From Pseudomonas sp. JM0905a (GTDB lineage: Bacteria; Pseudomonadota; Gammaproteobacteria; Pseudomonadales; Pseudomonadaceae): DNA of 64,000 nt. This document shows positions 1 to 8,480 of the stretch, piece after piece. Under the pieces are notes generated by a model that was not told the origin of the DNA, searched no databases, and saw only the letters and a list, made by a program, of their open reading frames with translations. Made by a program: the position numbers and the translations under genes. The stretch lies in assembly GCF_014700075.1 (NCBI RefSeq), contig NZ_JACXBU010000002.1, positions 1-64,000 on the forward strand, in the 5' to 3' direction. The stretch's first letter is position 1, and each line of letters begins with the position of its first letter.

Positions 1-36
1 CCGAATCGACATGGTGGTGCACTCCTGCCACGGCAT
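1..36 (-). CDS. IS481-like transposase, N-terminal 12 codons only (partial)
   Basis: The reading frame from the ATG at 36 gives MPWQECTTMSIR and runs off the left edge. A GAGGAG Shine-Dalgarno motif lies just upstream. The MPW-acidic-C/S-x-x-M opening is, from memory, typical of the N-terminus of IS481-type DDE transposases. Only 12 residues are visible, so the catalytic domain cannot be checked. Confidence 0.5.
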   Translation of the reverse strand, partial: MPWQECTTMSIR

Positions 37-128
37 CGCTCGAACTCCTCATTCGACGGATCCCGTAAGCGTAAATGCGTTACCTATGTCTCCCGACACC
101 CGTTACCTATGTCCCCCGGCTGAACACA
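1..128 (-). mobile_element. Left end of an IS481-family-like insertion sequence (truncated by window edge)
   Basis: Read on the minus strand, the end begins TGTTCAGCCGGGGGACATAG near position 126. It holds two near-identical 18-bp tandem units (78-95 and 101-118, core GTTACCTATGTC on the plus strand) and is followed by a transposase start codon at 36. The end, starting with TGT and with internally repeated motifs, matches my recollection of IS481-type elements. The end lies about 10 bp beyond the stop codon of the neighbouring MFS gene, so the element inserted just downstream of that operon. The rest of the element is outside the window, so family assignment and completeness are inferred. Confidence 0.55.
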
Positions 129-137
129 CGGCACACC

Positions 138-1334
138 CTACCCCAATCCGGGCACCGGCTCCTTGCCCACTACTGACCGATAGCTGGCCGGGCTGAACAG
201 CCGGGTCACGCCGAGCATCAGCAGCACGCCGACTACCAGCACAAGCCAGGCGGCGGTGAAGCTGCCGGTGACCTCCCGCAGCCAACCGCTGAGCCAGGGC
301 GACACGGCGTTGATCAGGAAGCCTACGCCCTGAACGAAGGCGGCCAGTTGGCCCGCCTCACGCGGATCACGGCGGTGGTCGAGGGTGAGGATCAGACTGA
401 GGGCGAAGCACGCACCCAGGCCGAAGCCGATCAGGGCGATCCACAGGGCGAACAGTTCCAGCGGCGCCCAGATCAATCCGGCGAAGCCCACCGCCTGGGC
501 GATCAGGCTCACCGACAGCAGTGGCCGGCGGTCCGTGCCGCGTTGCGCCAGGGCGGGCATGCCCAGGGCCGCGATCACCTGGAAGATGGTCATGAAGGCC
601 AGCAGCGAGCCGCTGCGGGTCGGGCTCCAGCCGAGTTGCTGATAGTAGGCCGGCAGCCAGGCGACCATGCTCATGTAGCCGCAGTTGACCAGGCCGAAAT
701 ACAGGGCGAGCAGCCAGGCGCGGCGATTGCCCATGAAGCTCACGGACCGGCCGCCGGATACAGGCGCAGGGCTCGGCAAGGGTCGCGACAGCCAAAGCAC
801 CAGGGCCAGCAACGCCGGCACCAGCCAGAGCCCAAGCCCCGCCTGCCAGTGCTCGAAGTGATGGGCCAACAACGGGCTGGTCAGCGCTGCCATGCCACCA
901 CCGCCCATCAGGGAGGCGGAATACACGCCCATGGCCAACGCCACCCGGCCCTCGAATCGGCGCTTGATCACCGCTGGCAGCAGTGCCTGGATCAGCGCCA
1001 CACCGGCGCCCCCCAGCAAGGCGGTCGCCAGCAGTGGGCCGGCCTGGCCACACAGTAGCCGCGCCAGGCAGGCACCGGCGATCAGCGCGAGCCCGAGGCC
1101 GATGCCACGCCGTTCGCCCAGGCCACCCAGTTTGTTGCTCAGCAGTGCGACCAATCCCATGCAGATGACCGGCAGGGTGGTCAGCAGCGCTGCGGTCTGG
1201 AAGCCCATGCCGGTGGCGCTGCGAATGTCGGCCAGAAGCGGACTGACCGACGCGAGGATGGGTCTCAGGTTCAGCCCGACGACCACCAGCAGCGCCCAGG
1301 CAGCAAGATTGTCTAGTCGGTCAGCGCGCGGCAT
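138..1334 (-). CDS. MFS transporter, CynX/NimT-like
   Basis: A 398-residue, very hydrophobic protein with about 12 predicted membrane segments. The N-terminal stretch GLNLRPILASVSPLLADIR resembles CynX/NimT-type (cyanate / 2-nitroimidazole) major facilitator proteins of the inner membrane. The start at 1334 (MPRADRLDN) is preferred over the upstream in-frame start at 1364 because it gives a short 14-bp overlap with the deaminase stop codon, typical of translational coupling. It is the last gene of a deaminase-transporter unit, suggesting import or export of a nitrogenous base or related small compound. The substrate cannot be read from the sequence. Confidence 0.85.
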   Translation of the reverse strand: MPRADRLDNLAAWALLVVVGLNLRPILASVSPLLADIRSATGMGFQTAALLTTLPVICMGLVALLSNKLGGLGERRGIGLGLALIAGACLARLLCGQAGPLLATALLGGAGVALIQALLPAVIKRRFEGRVALAMGVYSASLMGGGGMAALTSPLLAHHFEHWQAGLGLWLVPALLALVLWLSRPLPSPAPVSGGRSVSFMGNRRAWLLALYFGLVNCGYMSMVAWLPAYYQQLGWSPTRSGSLLAFMTIFQVIAALGMPALAQRGTDRRPLLSVSLIAQAVGFAGLIWAPLELFALWIALIGFGLGACFALSLILTLDHRRDPREAGQLAAFVQGVGFLINAVSPWLSGWLREVTGSFTAAWLVLVVGVLLMLGVTRLFSPASYRSVVGKEPVPGLG

Positions 1335-1797
1335 GCAGGGCCTGCCAGCGTGCATAGATTTCACTCATGGCCGGTTGCGGCAGGTGCTGAATGTCCAGCT
1401 TCTGTGCTGCCAGAGGCAGCGCCATCTGCTGGTAGACGGCCGCGGTGGACAGGCCGAAGGGTTCGCCCACGGCATTGGCCGCAGCGAACACCACGCGGCT
1501 CACGCCGCACATATGCATGGCTGCCAGGCACATGGGGCAAGGCTGGCCACTGGCGTAGATCACGCAGCCGTCCAGGCGCGGGCCCAATTGCATGCTGGCG
1601 GCGCGGATGGCCTGGAGTTCGGCGTGGCAGGTGGGGTCCTGGGTCAGGTGGATTTCATTCACCGCGCGGGCCAGCACCTGGCCGTCACGTACCAGCAGCG
1701 CGCCGAACGGGCGACCGCCCTGCTCCACGTTCTGCCGCGCCAGTTCCACGGCCTGTTCCAGGTAGTTGCGATCTTCAGACATGGGGTACTCCATCAA
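1321..1797 (-). CDS. Nucleoside/cytidine deaminase-superfamily zinc enzyme
   Basis: A 158-residue cytosolic protein with the deaminase zinc motifs: CHAE near residue 58 (His ligand and catalytic Glu) and PCPMC near residue 86 (two Cys ligands). Length and the E-x-G-G-RPFGALLV segment place it with guanine deaminase/TadA-like hydrolytic deaminases acting on free bases or nucleosides. In-frame Met codons near the N-terminus (MMEYPMSED) leave the exact start slightly uncertain. It overlaps the following MFS gene and sits between that gene and the ankyrin gene, so the three are probably cotranscribed. The substrate is unknown. Confidence 0.85.
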   Translation of the reverse strand: MMEYPMSEDRNYLEQAVELARQNVEQGGRPFGALLVRDGQVLARAVNEIHLTQDPTCHAELQAIRAASMQLGPRLDGCVIYASGQPCPMCLAAMHMCGVSRVVFAAANAVGEPFGLSTAAVYQQMALPLAAQKLDIQHLPQPAMSEIYARWQALHAAR

Positions 1798-2466
1798 TCA
1801 GCGGGCGCCGGCGGCACGCAGCGTGGCGGCGATGGTCTGCTGTCCGCGCTGTTCGGCATGTTGCAAAGGGGTGACGCCTTCGTTGTCGGCCAGGTTTAGG
1901 TCGGCATCGGCAGCGATCAGCAGTTCGACGATGCGCTGGTGAGCCGGTCCGCCGTCGCCCAGCAGCACGGCCTCCAGCAGGCAAGTCCAACCGAGCTTGT
2001 TGACGTGGTCGAGGTCGACGCCGGCAGCGATGAGAGTGCGGACGGTGTCCACATGGCCACGCTCGCAGGCGGGGATCAGCGCGGTGCCGCCGAAACGGTT
2101 GGTGCTGCGCAGGTCGGCGCCGTGGGCCAGGGTCAACTCGAGGATCTGCTGGTGGCCACTGGCGCCCGCCAGCAGGTAGGCGCTGTCCTGCATGCGGTTC
2201 TGCAGATTGACGTCGGCGCCGGCCTCGATCAGGCGGCGGGCCACGTCCACCCGGTTGGCGGCGGTGGCGAGCAGCAGGGGCGTGTTGCCCTGGCCATCGC
2301 GCACGTCCACCGGAACGCCCTGTTGCAGCAGACTGTCAACGCTGCCCAGGTCACCCGCTCCGGCAGCCTGCAGTAGGCGCTGGGCGGCACTGTCATCCGC
2401 CTTGGCCTGCGCTGCGATCAACAGGCCGCTGGCCAGGAACAGGCACTGAATGAGTCCGGCTTTCAT
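1798..2466 (-). CDS. Exported ankyrin-repeat protein
   Basis: A 222-residue protein starting MKAGLIQCLFLASGLLIAAQAKA, a clear Sec signal peptide ending near residue 23. The remainder consists of about five ankyrin repeats, recognisable from recurring G-x-TPLLLA / GADVNLQN / LLEA motifs. It is probably a periplasmic protein-interaction module; no enzymatic residues are seen. The start at 2466 is chosen over an in-frame start at 2481 because it begins the signal peptide directly. It is the first gene of the ankyrin-deaminase-MFS unit and is divergent from the LysR regulator. Confidence 0.8.
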   Translation of the reverse strand: MKAGLIQCLFLASGLLIAAQAKADDSAAQRLLQAAGAGDLGSVDSLLQQGVPVDVRDGQGNTPLLLATAANRVDVARRLIEAGADVNLQNRMQDSAYLLAGASGHQQILELTLAHGADLRSTNRFGGTALIPACERGHVDTVRTLIAAGVDLDHVNKLGWTCLLEAVLLGDGGPAHQRIVELLIAADADLNLADNEGVTPLQHAEQRGQQTIAATLRAAGAR

Positions 2467-2516
2467 GGTTCGCCTCCGCACTTGGTCGAATGGGCGAAAT
2501 TATGTCCGGCTGGTCA

Positions 2517-2540
2517 GGTATTCTGAAATTAAATATAACC
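2517..2540. promoter_or_regulatory. AT-rich dyad between divergent LysR and ankyrin genes
   Basis: The ~100-bp divergent intergenic region contains an AT-rich, imperfectly symmetric 24-bp stretch beginning GGTAT and ending ATAACC. The location and shape suit a LysR-type binding site. This is inference from position only; no consensus is known for this regulator. Confidence 0.3.
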
Positions 2541-2570
2541 ATGCCTATCAGTGGCGCCTGGAATACATCC

Positions 2571-3428
2571 ATGTTCGATCCCCTCCTCCTGCGCAGCTTC
2601 GTCGCCGTTGCCGACTGCGGGAACTTCACCCGCGCCGCCGAACGCCTGCACCTCACCCAGTCCACCGTCAGCCAGCAGTTGCGCCGACTGGAGGATAGCC
2701 TTGGCTGCCGCCTGCTGGACCGCAGCCAGCGCCAGGTGGTGGCAACCGCCGAAGGCGAACAGTTGCTCGGCTACGCCCGGCGCATCCTCGCCCTGCAGGA
2801 TGAAGCCGCCGAGGTGCTGCACCACCAGCCCGGCAGCGGTGTGCTGCGCCTGGGGGTGCCCGAGGACTTCGCCGCCGAACGCCTGATGCCGGTCCTCGCG
2901 GAATTCTCCGCCGCCTGGCCCGGCGTGCGCCTGGAGGTGACCAGCGGCCTCAGCCCGGAACTGCTGCGCCTGTACCAGGGCGGCGAGTTCGACCTGCTGC
3001 TGGTCAAGCGCATGGGCGATGGCGGCGACAGCCTGGCCTCCTGGCCGGAACCGCTGGGCTGGGTGGACAGCGCCTCCCGTCCGGCCTACGGCCGCGAGCC
3101 GCTGCCCCTGGTGGTTTTCCCCAGCGGCGGGCTGTATCGCAACGAGATGCTCCACGGCCTCGACGTGCAGGGCCGGCGCTGGCGAATCGCCTATTCCAGC
3201 GCCAGCCTGGCCAGTGTGCGCGCGGCGGTGGCGGCGGGACTGGGCGTCAGCCTTCTGCCGTTGCGCGTGCTTGGGCCGGAGCATCGGTTGCTCGGCAAGG
3301 AGGAGGACCTGCCGGAGATCCAGGGATTGCGGCTGGCGCTCTATGGGAGAAAGGGATTGGGGCGTGCGGAGGAGGAGTTGGTTGAGCGGTTGAAGGGGTT
3401 GTGTGAGATGACGGTGGTGACCGGGTAA
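2571..3428 (+). CDS. LysR-family transcriptional regulator
   Basis: A 285-residue DNA-binding regulator. Residues 1-60 form the winged helix-turn-helix (FDPLLLRSFVAVADCGNFTR, then RLHLTQSTVSQQLRRLE). The remainder is a LysR substrate-binding domain. The start at 2571 gives the canonical LysR length; longer in-frame starts (from 2490) add residues atypical of the family. It is divergent from the ankyrin/deaminase/MFS unit and is the likely regulator of it. The inducer is unknown. Confidence 0.9.
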   Translation: MFDPLLLRSFVAVADCGNFTRAAERLHLTQSTVSQQLRRLEDSLGCRLLDRSQRQVVATAEGEQLLGYARRILALQDEAAEVLHHQPGSGVLRLGVPEDFAAERLMPVLAEFSAAWPGVRLEVTSGLSPELLRLYQGGEFDLLLVKRMGDGGDSLASWPEPLGWVDSASRPAYGREPLPLVVFPSGGLYRNEMLHGLDVQGRRWRIAYSSASLASVRAAVAAGLGVSLLPLRVLGPEHRLLGKEEDLPEIQGLRLALYGRKGLGRAEEELVERLKGLCEMTVVTG

Positions 3429-3469
3429 CCCTGAAATTCCCTGCCAATCCTACCTTCCCTCACCCCCGT

Positions 3470-3492
3470 CCCCTCTCCCGAAGGGAGAGGGG
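3470..3492. terminator. GC-rich hairpin between convergent LysR and opmB
   Basis: A perfect 10-bp stem (CCCCTCTCCC / GGGAGAGGGG) with a GAA loop. It has no clear T-tract. It lies between convergent genes and could end both transcripts, but it also belongs to the CCCTCTCCC-type intergenic repeats seen elsewhere in the window. Confidence 0.45.
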
Positions 3493-3520
3493 TGACTCAC
3501 ACTGGACAGTCCGTGCACAG

Positions 3521-3639
3521 ACTGCCCCCTCTCCCTCTGGGGCGAAGAGGCACGCTTTCGGAAGCACTGCTTCCGGTGCCGATGAGCGCCAGGACGCGAA
3601 GCGATCTGGCTGGGGCGCAGGGCGGGGCTGGGGTGAGGG
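3521..3639 (+). repeat. ~120-bp dispersed intergenic repeat, copy 1
   Basis: A 119-bp element starting ACTGCCCCCTCTCCCTCTGG and ending GGGGCTGGGGTGAGGG. A second, inverted copy with only scattered mismatches lies at 8343-8462. Both contain an internal hairpin around GGAAGCACTGCTTCC. It sits just downstream of opmB and does not encode a recognisable protein. Confidence 0.85.
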
Positions 3640-3659
3640 AAGCCAGGCCCTGCTGGATG

Positions 3660-5159
3660 TCAGGGCAAAGCTTCCGCATCCGAATCCACCTGCTCCAGCT
3701 GCCCCTGCTCCCAGCCACCGCCCAGCGCCGCGATGAGCTGGACGCTGGTGGTCAGGCGGGTGCCCATCAGGGTCAGGACGGTGCGTTCGTTGTTCAGGGC
3801 GGTGGCCTGATTGGTGACCACGCTGTTGTAGTCCACCGTGCCAGCCTTGTACTGATTGGTGATCAGGCGCAGGGCTTCGCGCGCCGCGTCCAGGGCTTCC
3901 TGCTGTACGCCGCTCTCTTCTTCCAGCACGTCGAGCTGGACCATGTAGTCCTCGGCTTCGCGGAAGCTGTCCAGCACGGTCTGGCGGTAGGCGGCGACGG
4001 TCTGGTCGTAGCTGGCTTCGGCCTGGGCTACCTGGGAGCGGATCAGGCCGCCATCGAACAGGGTCATGGCGAATTCCGGCCCGATGGACCAGAAGCGGTT
4101 CGGCGTGGTGATCCAGTCGTGCAGGCTGCCGCTGCGGTAGCCGCCGGCGGCGCTGAGGCTGAGGCTCGGGAAGTAGGCCGACTTGGCCACGCCTATCTGA
4201 GCGTTGGCGGACATCACGTCGCGTTCGGCCGAGGCAACATCCGGGCGGCGTTCCAGCAGTTGCGACGGCAGCAGGGCCGGCACGCTCGGCAGAGCCGGGA
4301 CGCTGTCCACCTCGGCCAGGCTGAATTCCGCCGGCGGCACGCCGACCAGCACGGCGATGGCGTTCTCCAGTTGCGCGCGCTGGTACTTGAGGTCGATCGC
4401 CTGGGCCTCGGTGCTCTTGAGCTGGGTGGTGGCCTGGGCCACATCGGCACGGGTGACGATGCCGGCCTTGTACTGGTTCTGGGTCAGGGTCAGGGCGCGC
4501 TGATAACCGGCGATGGTCGCTTCCAGCAGGCGCTTCTGGGCATCCAGCACGCGCAGTTGCAGGTAGTTCTGCGCCAGCTCCGATTGCAGGCTGAGGCGCG
4601 CGGCGGCGAGGTCGGCGGCGCTGGCCTGCATGTTCGCGGTGTCGGACTCCAGCTGACGGCGCAGCTTGCCCCACAGGTCGATTTCCCAGTTCACGCCAAG
4701 GCTCGCGTCATAGCTCTTGGACACGCCACCGCCGCCGGAGCTGGTGACCGTGGAACCATCGGACAGGCGTACGGTGCTGTCGCCACCGCCCTGCCCCGAG
4801 CGGGTCTTGCCGGCGTTGGCGGTCACCGAGGGGAAGAACGAGGCGCGGGCGCCACGGGCCAATGCCTGGGCCTGGCGGTATTGGGCGACGGACTGGGCCA
4901 GGGTCTGGTTGGACCGTTCCAGGCGCAGTTGCAGGTCGTTGAGGGTGGCGTCGCTGTACAGCTCCCACCAGCGACCACGGTGCTCCAGGTCCGCCGGGCT
5001 GGCCAGGGTCCAGCCTTCGGCATGCTTGAACTGCGCGGGCACGCTCTGTTCCGGGCGCTTGTAGTCCGGGCCGATGGCGCAGCCGCTGAGCAGCAGGCCG
5101 GCAAGGGCCAGGGCCATGGCGCGGCGCAGGGGTTTCAGGGAAATGGCAGCGGTGTTCAT
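3660..5159 (-). CDS. opmB: Outer-membrane efflux lipoprotein of the Mux RND system
   Basis: A 499-residue TolC/OprM (NodT-family) outer-membrane factor. The signal peptide ends in lipobox LLSGC with lipidated Cys27, followed by AIGPDYKRPEQ, a hallmark of OprM-like proteins. Two internally related halves (each with a Y-K-x-G helical motif, e.g. NQYKAGIVTRADVAQA and NQYKAGTVDYNSVVTN) form the trimeric channel-tunnel. It is the last gene of muxABC-opmB and overlaps the muxC stop by 4 bp (ATGA). It provides the exit duct for the MuxBC pump; P. aeruginosa MuxABC-OpmB exports novobiocin, aztreonam and macrolides. Confidence 0.93.
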   Translation of the reverse strand: MNTAAISLKPLRRAMALALAGLLLSGCAIGPDYKRPEQSVPAQFKHAEGWTLASPADLEHRGRWWELYSDATLNDLQLRLERSNQTLAQSVAQYRQAQALARGARASFFPSVTANAGKTRSGQGGGDSTVRLSDGSTVTSSGGGGVSKSYDASLGVNWEIDLWGKLRRQLESDTANMQASAADLAAARLSLQSELAQNYLQLRVLDAQKRLLEATIAGYQRALTLTQNQYKAGIVTRADVAQATTQLKSTEAQAIDLKYQRAQLENAIAVLVGVPPAEFSLAEVDSVPALPSVPALLPSQLLERRPDVASAERDVMSANAQIGVAKSAYFPSLSLSAAGGYRSGSLHDWITTPNRFWSIGPEFAMTLFDGGLIRSQVAQAEASYDQTVAAYRQTVLDSFREAEDYMVQLDVLEEESGVQQEALDAAREALRLITNQYKAGTVDYNSVVTNQATALNNERTVLTLMGTRLTTSVQLIAALGGGWEQGQLEQVDSDAEALP

Positions 5160-8100
5160 AGAGGTGTTTCCAGAGCGGCGTCAGTGCGCACGCCACGCCA
5201 GCGATTGAAGCGATGGCGCAGACGGTCGAGGTAGAGGTAGACCACGGGGGTGGTGTAGAGGGTCAGCAACTGGCTCAGCACCAGGCCACCGATGATGGCC
5301 ACGCCCAGCGGCTGGCGCATTTCCGCGCCTTCGGCCCCGCCGATCAGCAGCGGCACGGCACCGAGGATGGCAGCGATGGTGGTCATCAGGATCGGCCGCA
5401 GGCGCAGCAGGCAGGCCTGGCGGATGGATTCGTCCGGGGACAGGCCGTCGTTGCGCTCCAGCTGCAGGGCGAGGTCGATCATCATGATGGCGTTCTTCTT
5501 CACCACGCCGATGAGCAGGAACAGCCCCAGCAGCGAGATGAGGCTGAACTCGCCGCCGGTGAGCAGGATTGCCAGCAGCGCGCCGACACCCGCCGACGGC
5601 AGTGTCGAAAGGATGGTCAGCGGGTGGATGTAGCTCTCGTAGAGGATGCCGAGCACCAGGTACACCAGCACCAGGGCGGCGAGGATCATCCACGGCTGGT
5701 TCTGCTGGGTGGCCTGGAAGGCGTCGGCGCTGCCGCCCATGCGGGCGATCACCGAGCTGGGCAGGCCGATGGCGGCCACCGCCTTCTCGATGGCCACGGT
5801 GGCCTTGTCCAGGCTGACGCCGGGCGCCAGGTCGAAGGCGATGCTCTCCGAGGCGAACTGGCCTTCGTGGTTGACCCGGTCTTCCTCCAGGCTGCGCTCG
5901 TAACGGGCGAAGCTGGACAGCGGCACGCGCTGGCCATCGGCGGTGACCAGCTGGACCTGCTTCAGGGTTTCCGGGTCCTGGGCGTACTTCGGGTTGACCT
6001 CCATCACCACCTGATACTGGTTCAGGGTGTCGTAGATGGTGGAGATCTGCCGCTGGCTGTAGGCGTTGTTCAGGGCGGTGGTGACCATGGACATGTCGAT
6101 GCCCAGGCGCTTGGCGGTGTCGCGGTCCACCTTCAGGGTGACCTGCTGGGCACCCTCCCCTTCGTTGGCGTCGATGGCCGTGAGCTCCGGCAATGCCTTG
6201 AGCGCGGCGGTGACTTTCGGCCCCCAGGTGCGCAGGTCGGACAGCTCGCCGCTCTGCAGCACGTATTCGTACTGCGAGCTGCGCTGCTCGCGACCGCCAC
6301 CGAACTGCAGGTCCTGGTCGGCCATCAGCATCAGCCGGCCGCCGGGCACCTTGGGCAGGTCGGCGCGCAGGCGTTCGATCACCTTCTGCGCCGATACCTT
6401 GCGCTCGGCGATGGGCTTCAGGCGTACGATCATGAAGGCGTTATTGATGCCGCCACTGCCGCCGATGAAGCCCGCCACACTCTCCACCGCCGGGTCCTTG
6501 AGGACGGCGCGGCGGAAGATTTCCATCTTCGGCTGCATCACGGTGAAGGACAGGCCGTCGTCGCCGCGGATGAAGCCGATCAGTTGGCCGGTGTCCTGCT
6601 GCGGCAGGAAGGTCTTGGGCACCAGCACGTAGAGGGCGATGTTGCAGCCGATGGTGAGCAACAGGCTGGCCAGGGTCAGGCGCGGATGGCGCAGGGCGAC
6701 GCCCAAGGTCCGGTCGTAGATGTCGACCATGCGCGTATGCAAGCCTTCGCTCCAGCGTTGCAGGCGGCTGTCCTTGTCCGGCACGTGGGGCTTCAGCCAG
6801 CGCGCGCAGAGCATCGGCGTCAGGGTCAGGGACACCAGCAGCGACACCAGGATGGCCACCGCGAGGGTCAAGGAGAACTCGCGGAACAACCGGTCGATGA
6901 TGCCGCCCATGAACAGGATGGAGACGAACACCGCCACCAGCGAGAGGTTCATCGACAACAGGGTGAAACCGACTTCGCGGGTGCCCTGCAGCGCCGCCTT
7001 GAAAGGCGCCATGCCCTCGTTGATGTGCCTTGAGATGTTTTCCAGCACCACGATGGCGTCGTCCACCACCAGGCCGGCGGCGAGGATCAGCGCCATCAGC
7101 GACAGCACGTTGAGCGAGAAGCCCATCAGGTACATCACGGCGAAGGTGCCCACCAGCGACACCGGCACCGCCAGCGCCGGGATCAGCGAGGCACGCAGGT
7201 TGCCGAGGAACAGGTAGACCACAAGGATCACCAGGCCGACGGCGATCAGCAGGGTGCGCTCGGCTTCGTGCAGGGTGGCACGGATCACCGGCGAGCGGTC
7301 CATGGCCAGGTCCAGCTTGACGCTGGCCGGTAGCACCGCCTGCAGCGCAGGGAGCTGCTGCTTGATGCTTTCGATGGTCTCGATGATGTTGGCGCCGGCC
7401 TGGCGGTTGATCACCAGCAGCACCGCCGAGTCGTCATTGAAAAAGCCACTGTTGTAGCGGTCTTCCACTGCGTCGCGGACCTTGGCCACATCACCCAGGC
7501 GCAGGGCGGCGCCGTCCTGGTAGCGGATGATCAGCGGCGCGTAGTCGGCGGCCTTTTCCAGCTGGTCGTTCGCGCCTACCTGCCAGTGGCGCTCGGCGTC
7601 CTCCACCGCGCCTTTGGGCCGGCGCTGGTTGGCGGCGGCAATGGTGCTGCGCACGTCATCCAGGGCGATGCCGTACTGGGTCAGCAGTTGCGGTTCCAGC
7701 TCCACCCGCACGGCCGGCAGGGAGCTGCCGCCGATCTGCACTTCGCCCACGCCCTTAACCTGGGACAGGCTCTGGGCAAGGATGGTCGACGCCAGGTCGT
7801 AGAGCTCACCTTTCTCCTTCACGTCGGAGGTCAGCGACAGGACCATGATCGGCGCCTGGGACGGGTTGACCTTCTTGTAGGTGGGCATGCTGCGCATACC
7901 GCTGGGCAGCAGGTTGCGCGAGGCGTTGATGGCCGCCTGCACATCGCGTGCGGCGCCGTTGATGTCACGGTCCAGGTCGAACTGCACGATGATCCGCGTC
8001 GAGCCCTGGCTGGTCCGGCTGGTCATCTGGTTGATACCGGCGATGGTGCCCAGCGAGCGTTCCAGCGGCGTGGTAACGCTGGACGCCATGATCTCCGGGC

Positions 8101-8263
8101 TGGCACCAGGCAGGCTGGCCTGCACGGTGATCACCGGGAAATCCATCTGCGGCAGCGGCGACACCGGCAGCAGGCCGAAACTGACACTGCCCAGCAGCAG
8201 GATCGCCAGGCTCAGCAGCATGGTGGCGACCGGGCGATGGATGAAGGGGGCGGAGAGGTTCAT
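5156..8263 (-). CDS. muxC: RND efflux pump inner-membrane subunit MuxC
   Basis: A 1035-residue HAE1-type RND transporter with an N-terminal membrane helix (FIHRPVATMLLSLAILLLG), large periplasmic loops and 12 predicted membrane segments. The TM4 proton-relay motif GLVVDDAIVVLENISRH is intact. MuxB and MuxC form the heteromultimeric MdtBC-type pump driven by proton-motive force. Unlike the tight muxA-muxB and muxC-opmB junctions, a 217-bp gap carrying repeat DNA separates muxC from the upstream muxB. Confidence 0.93.
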   Translation of the reverse strand: MNLSAPFIHRPVATMLLSLAILLLGSVSFGLLPVSPLPQMDFPVITVQASLPGASPEIMASSVTTPLERSLGTIAGINQMTSRTSQGSTRIIVQFDLDRDINGAARDVQAAINASRNLLPSGMRSMPTYKKVNPSQAPIMVLSLTSDVKEKGELYDLASTILAQSLSQVKGVGEVQIGGSSLPAVRVELEPQLLTQYGIALDDVRSTIAAANQRRPKGAVEDAERHWQVGANDQLEKAADYAPLIIRYQDGAALRLGDVAKVRDAVEDRYNSGFFNDDSAVLLVINRQAGANIIETIESIKQQLPALQAVLPASVKLDLAMDRSPVIRATLHEAERTLLIAVGLVILVVYLFLGNLRASLIPALAVPVSLVGTFAVMYLMGFSLNVLSLMALILAAGLVVDDAIVVLENISRHINEGMAPFKAALQGTREVGFTLLSMNLSLVAVFVSILFMGGIIDRLFREFSLTLAVAILVSLLVSLTLTPMLCARWLKPHVPDKDSRLQRWSEGLHTRMVDIYDRTLGVALRHPRLTLASLLLTIGCNIALYVLVPKTFLPQQDTGQLIGFIRGDDGLSFTVMQPKMEIFRRAVLKDPAVESVAGFIGGSGGINNAFMIVRLKPIAERKVSAQKVIERLRADLPKVPGGRLMLMADQDLQFGGGREQRSSQYEYVLQSGELSDLRTWGPKVTAALKALPELTAIDANEGEGAQQVTLKVDRDTAKRLGIDMSMVTTALNNAYSQRQISTIYDTLNQYQVVMEVNPKYAQDPETLKQVQLVTADGQRVPLSSFARYERSLEEDRVNHEGQFASESIAFDLAPGVSLDKATVAIEKAVAAIGLPSSVIARMGGSADAFQATQQNQPWMILAALVLVYLVLGILYESYIHPLTILSTLPSAGVGALLAILLTGGEFSLISLLGLFLLIGVVKKNAIMMIDLALQLERNDGLSPDESIRQACLLRLRPILMTTIAAILGAVPLLIGGAEGAEMRQPLGVAIIGGLVLSQLLTLYTTPVVYLYLDRLRHRFNRWRGVRTDAALETPL

Positions 8264-8266
8264 TTC

Positions 8267-8287
8267 CCTTCTCCCTCTGGGAGAAGG
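8267..8287. repeat. CCTTCTCCC-type hairpin upstream of muxC
   Basis: A perfect 9-bp stem with a TCT loop, located 3 bases upstream of the muxC start codon in the muxB-muxC gap. It would overlap the expected muxC ribosome-binding site. It is related to other GGGAGAGGG hairpins in the window. Confidence 0.6.
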
Positions 8288-8342
8288 TGGCCCGAAGGGT
8301 CGAATGAGGGATGGTGGGTGGAGGTCGAGCGGGGGTTGGCTA

Positions 8343-8462
8343 CCCTCACCCCAGCCCCGCCCTGCGCCCCGGCCAGAACGCTGCGCGTACTGGCGCTCAC
8401 AGGCACAGGAAGCAGTGCTTCCAAAAGCGTGCCTGATTCGCCCCAGAGGGAGAGGGGGCAGT
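8343..8462 (-). repeat. ~120-bp dispersed intergenic repeat, copy 2 (inverted)
   Basis: The reverse complement matches the copy at 3521-3639 over its full length with scattered substitutions. It occupies most of the gap between muxB and muxC. With copy 1 it brackets muxC and opmB as an inverted repeat pair about 4.7 kb apart. Confidence 0.85.
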
Positions 8463-8480
8463 TCGTGCCATGACCATTAC

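Noticed and set aside
348-1058. Long plus-strand open frames antisense to the MFS gene
   Set aside because: High-GC shadow frames of a real minus-strand gene; composition rich in Gln, His and Arg with no signal or motif.
3470-3492. CRISPR or tandem repeat array
   Set aside because: Palindromes are dispersed and unspaced; no regular repeat-spacer pattern anywhere in the window.
5213-7033. 606-codon plus-strand frame antisense to muxC
   Set aside because: Shadow of muxC; His/Gln/Gly-rich translation without any domain.
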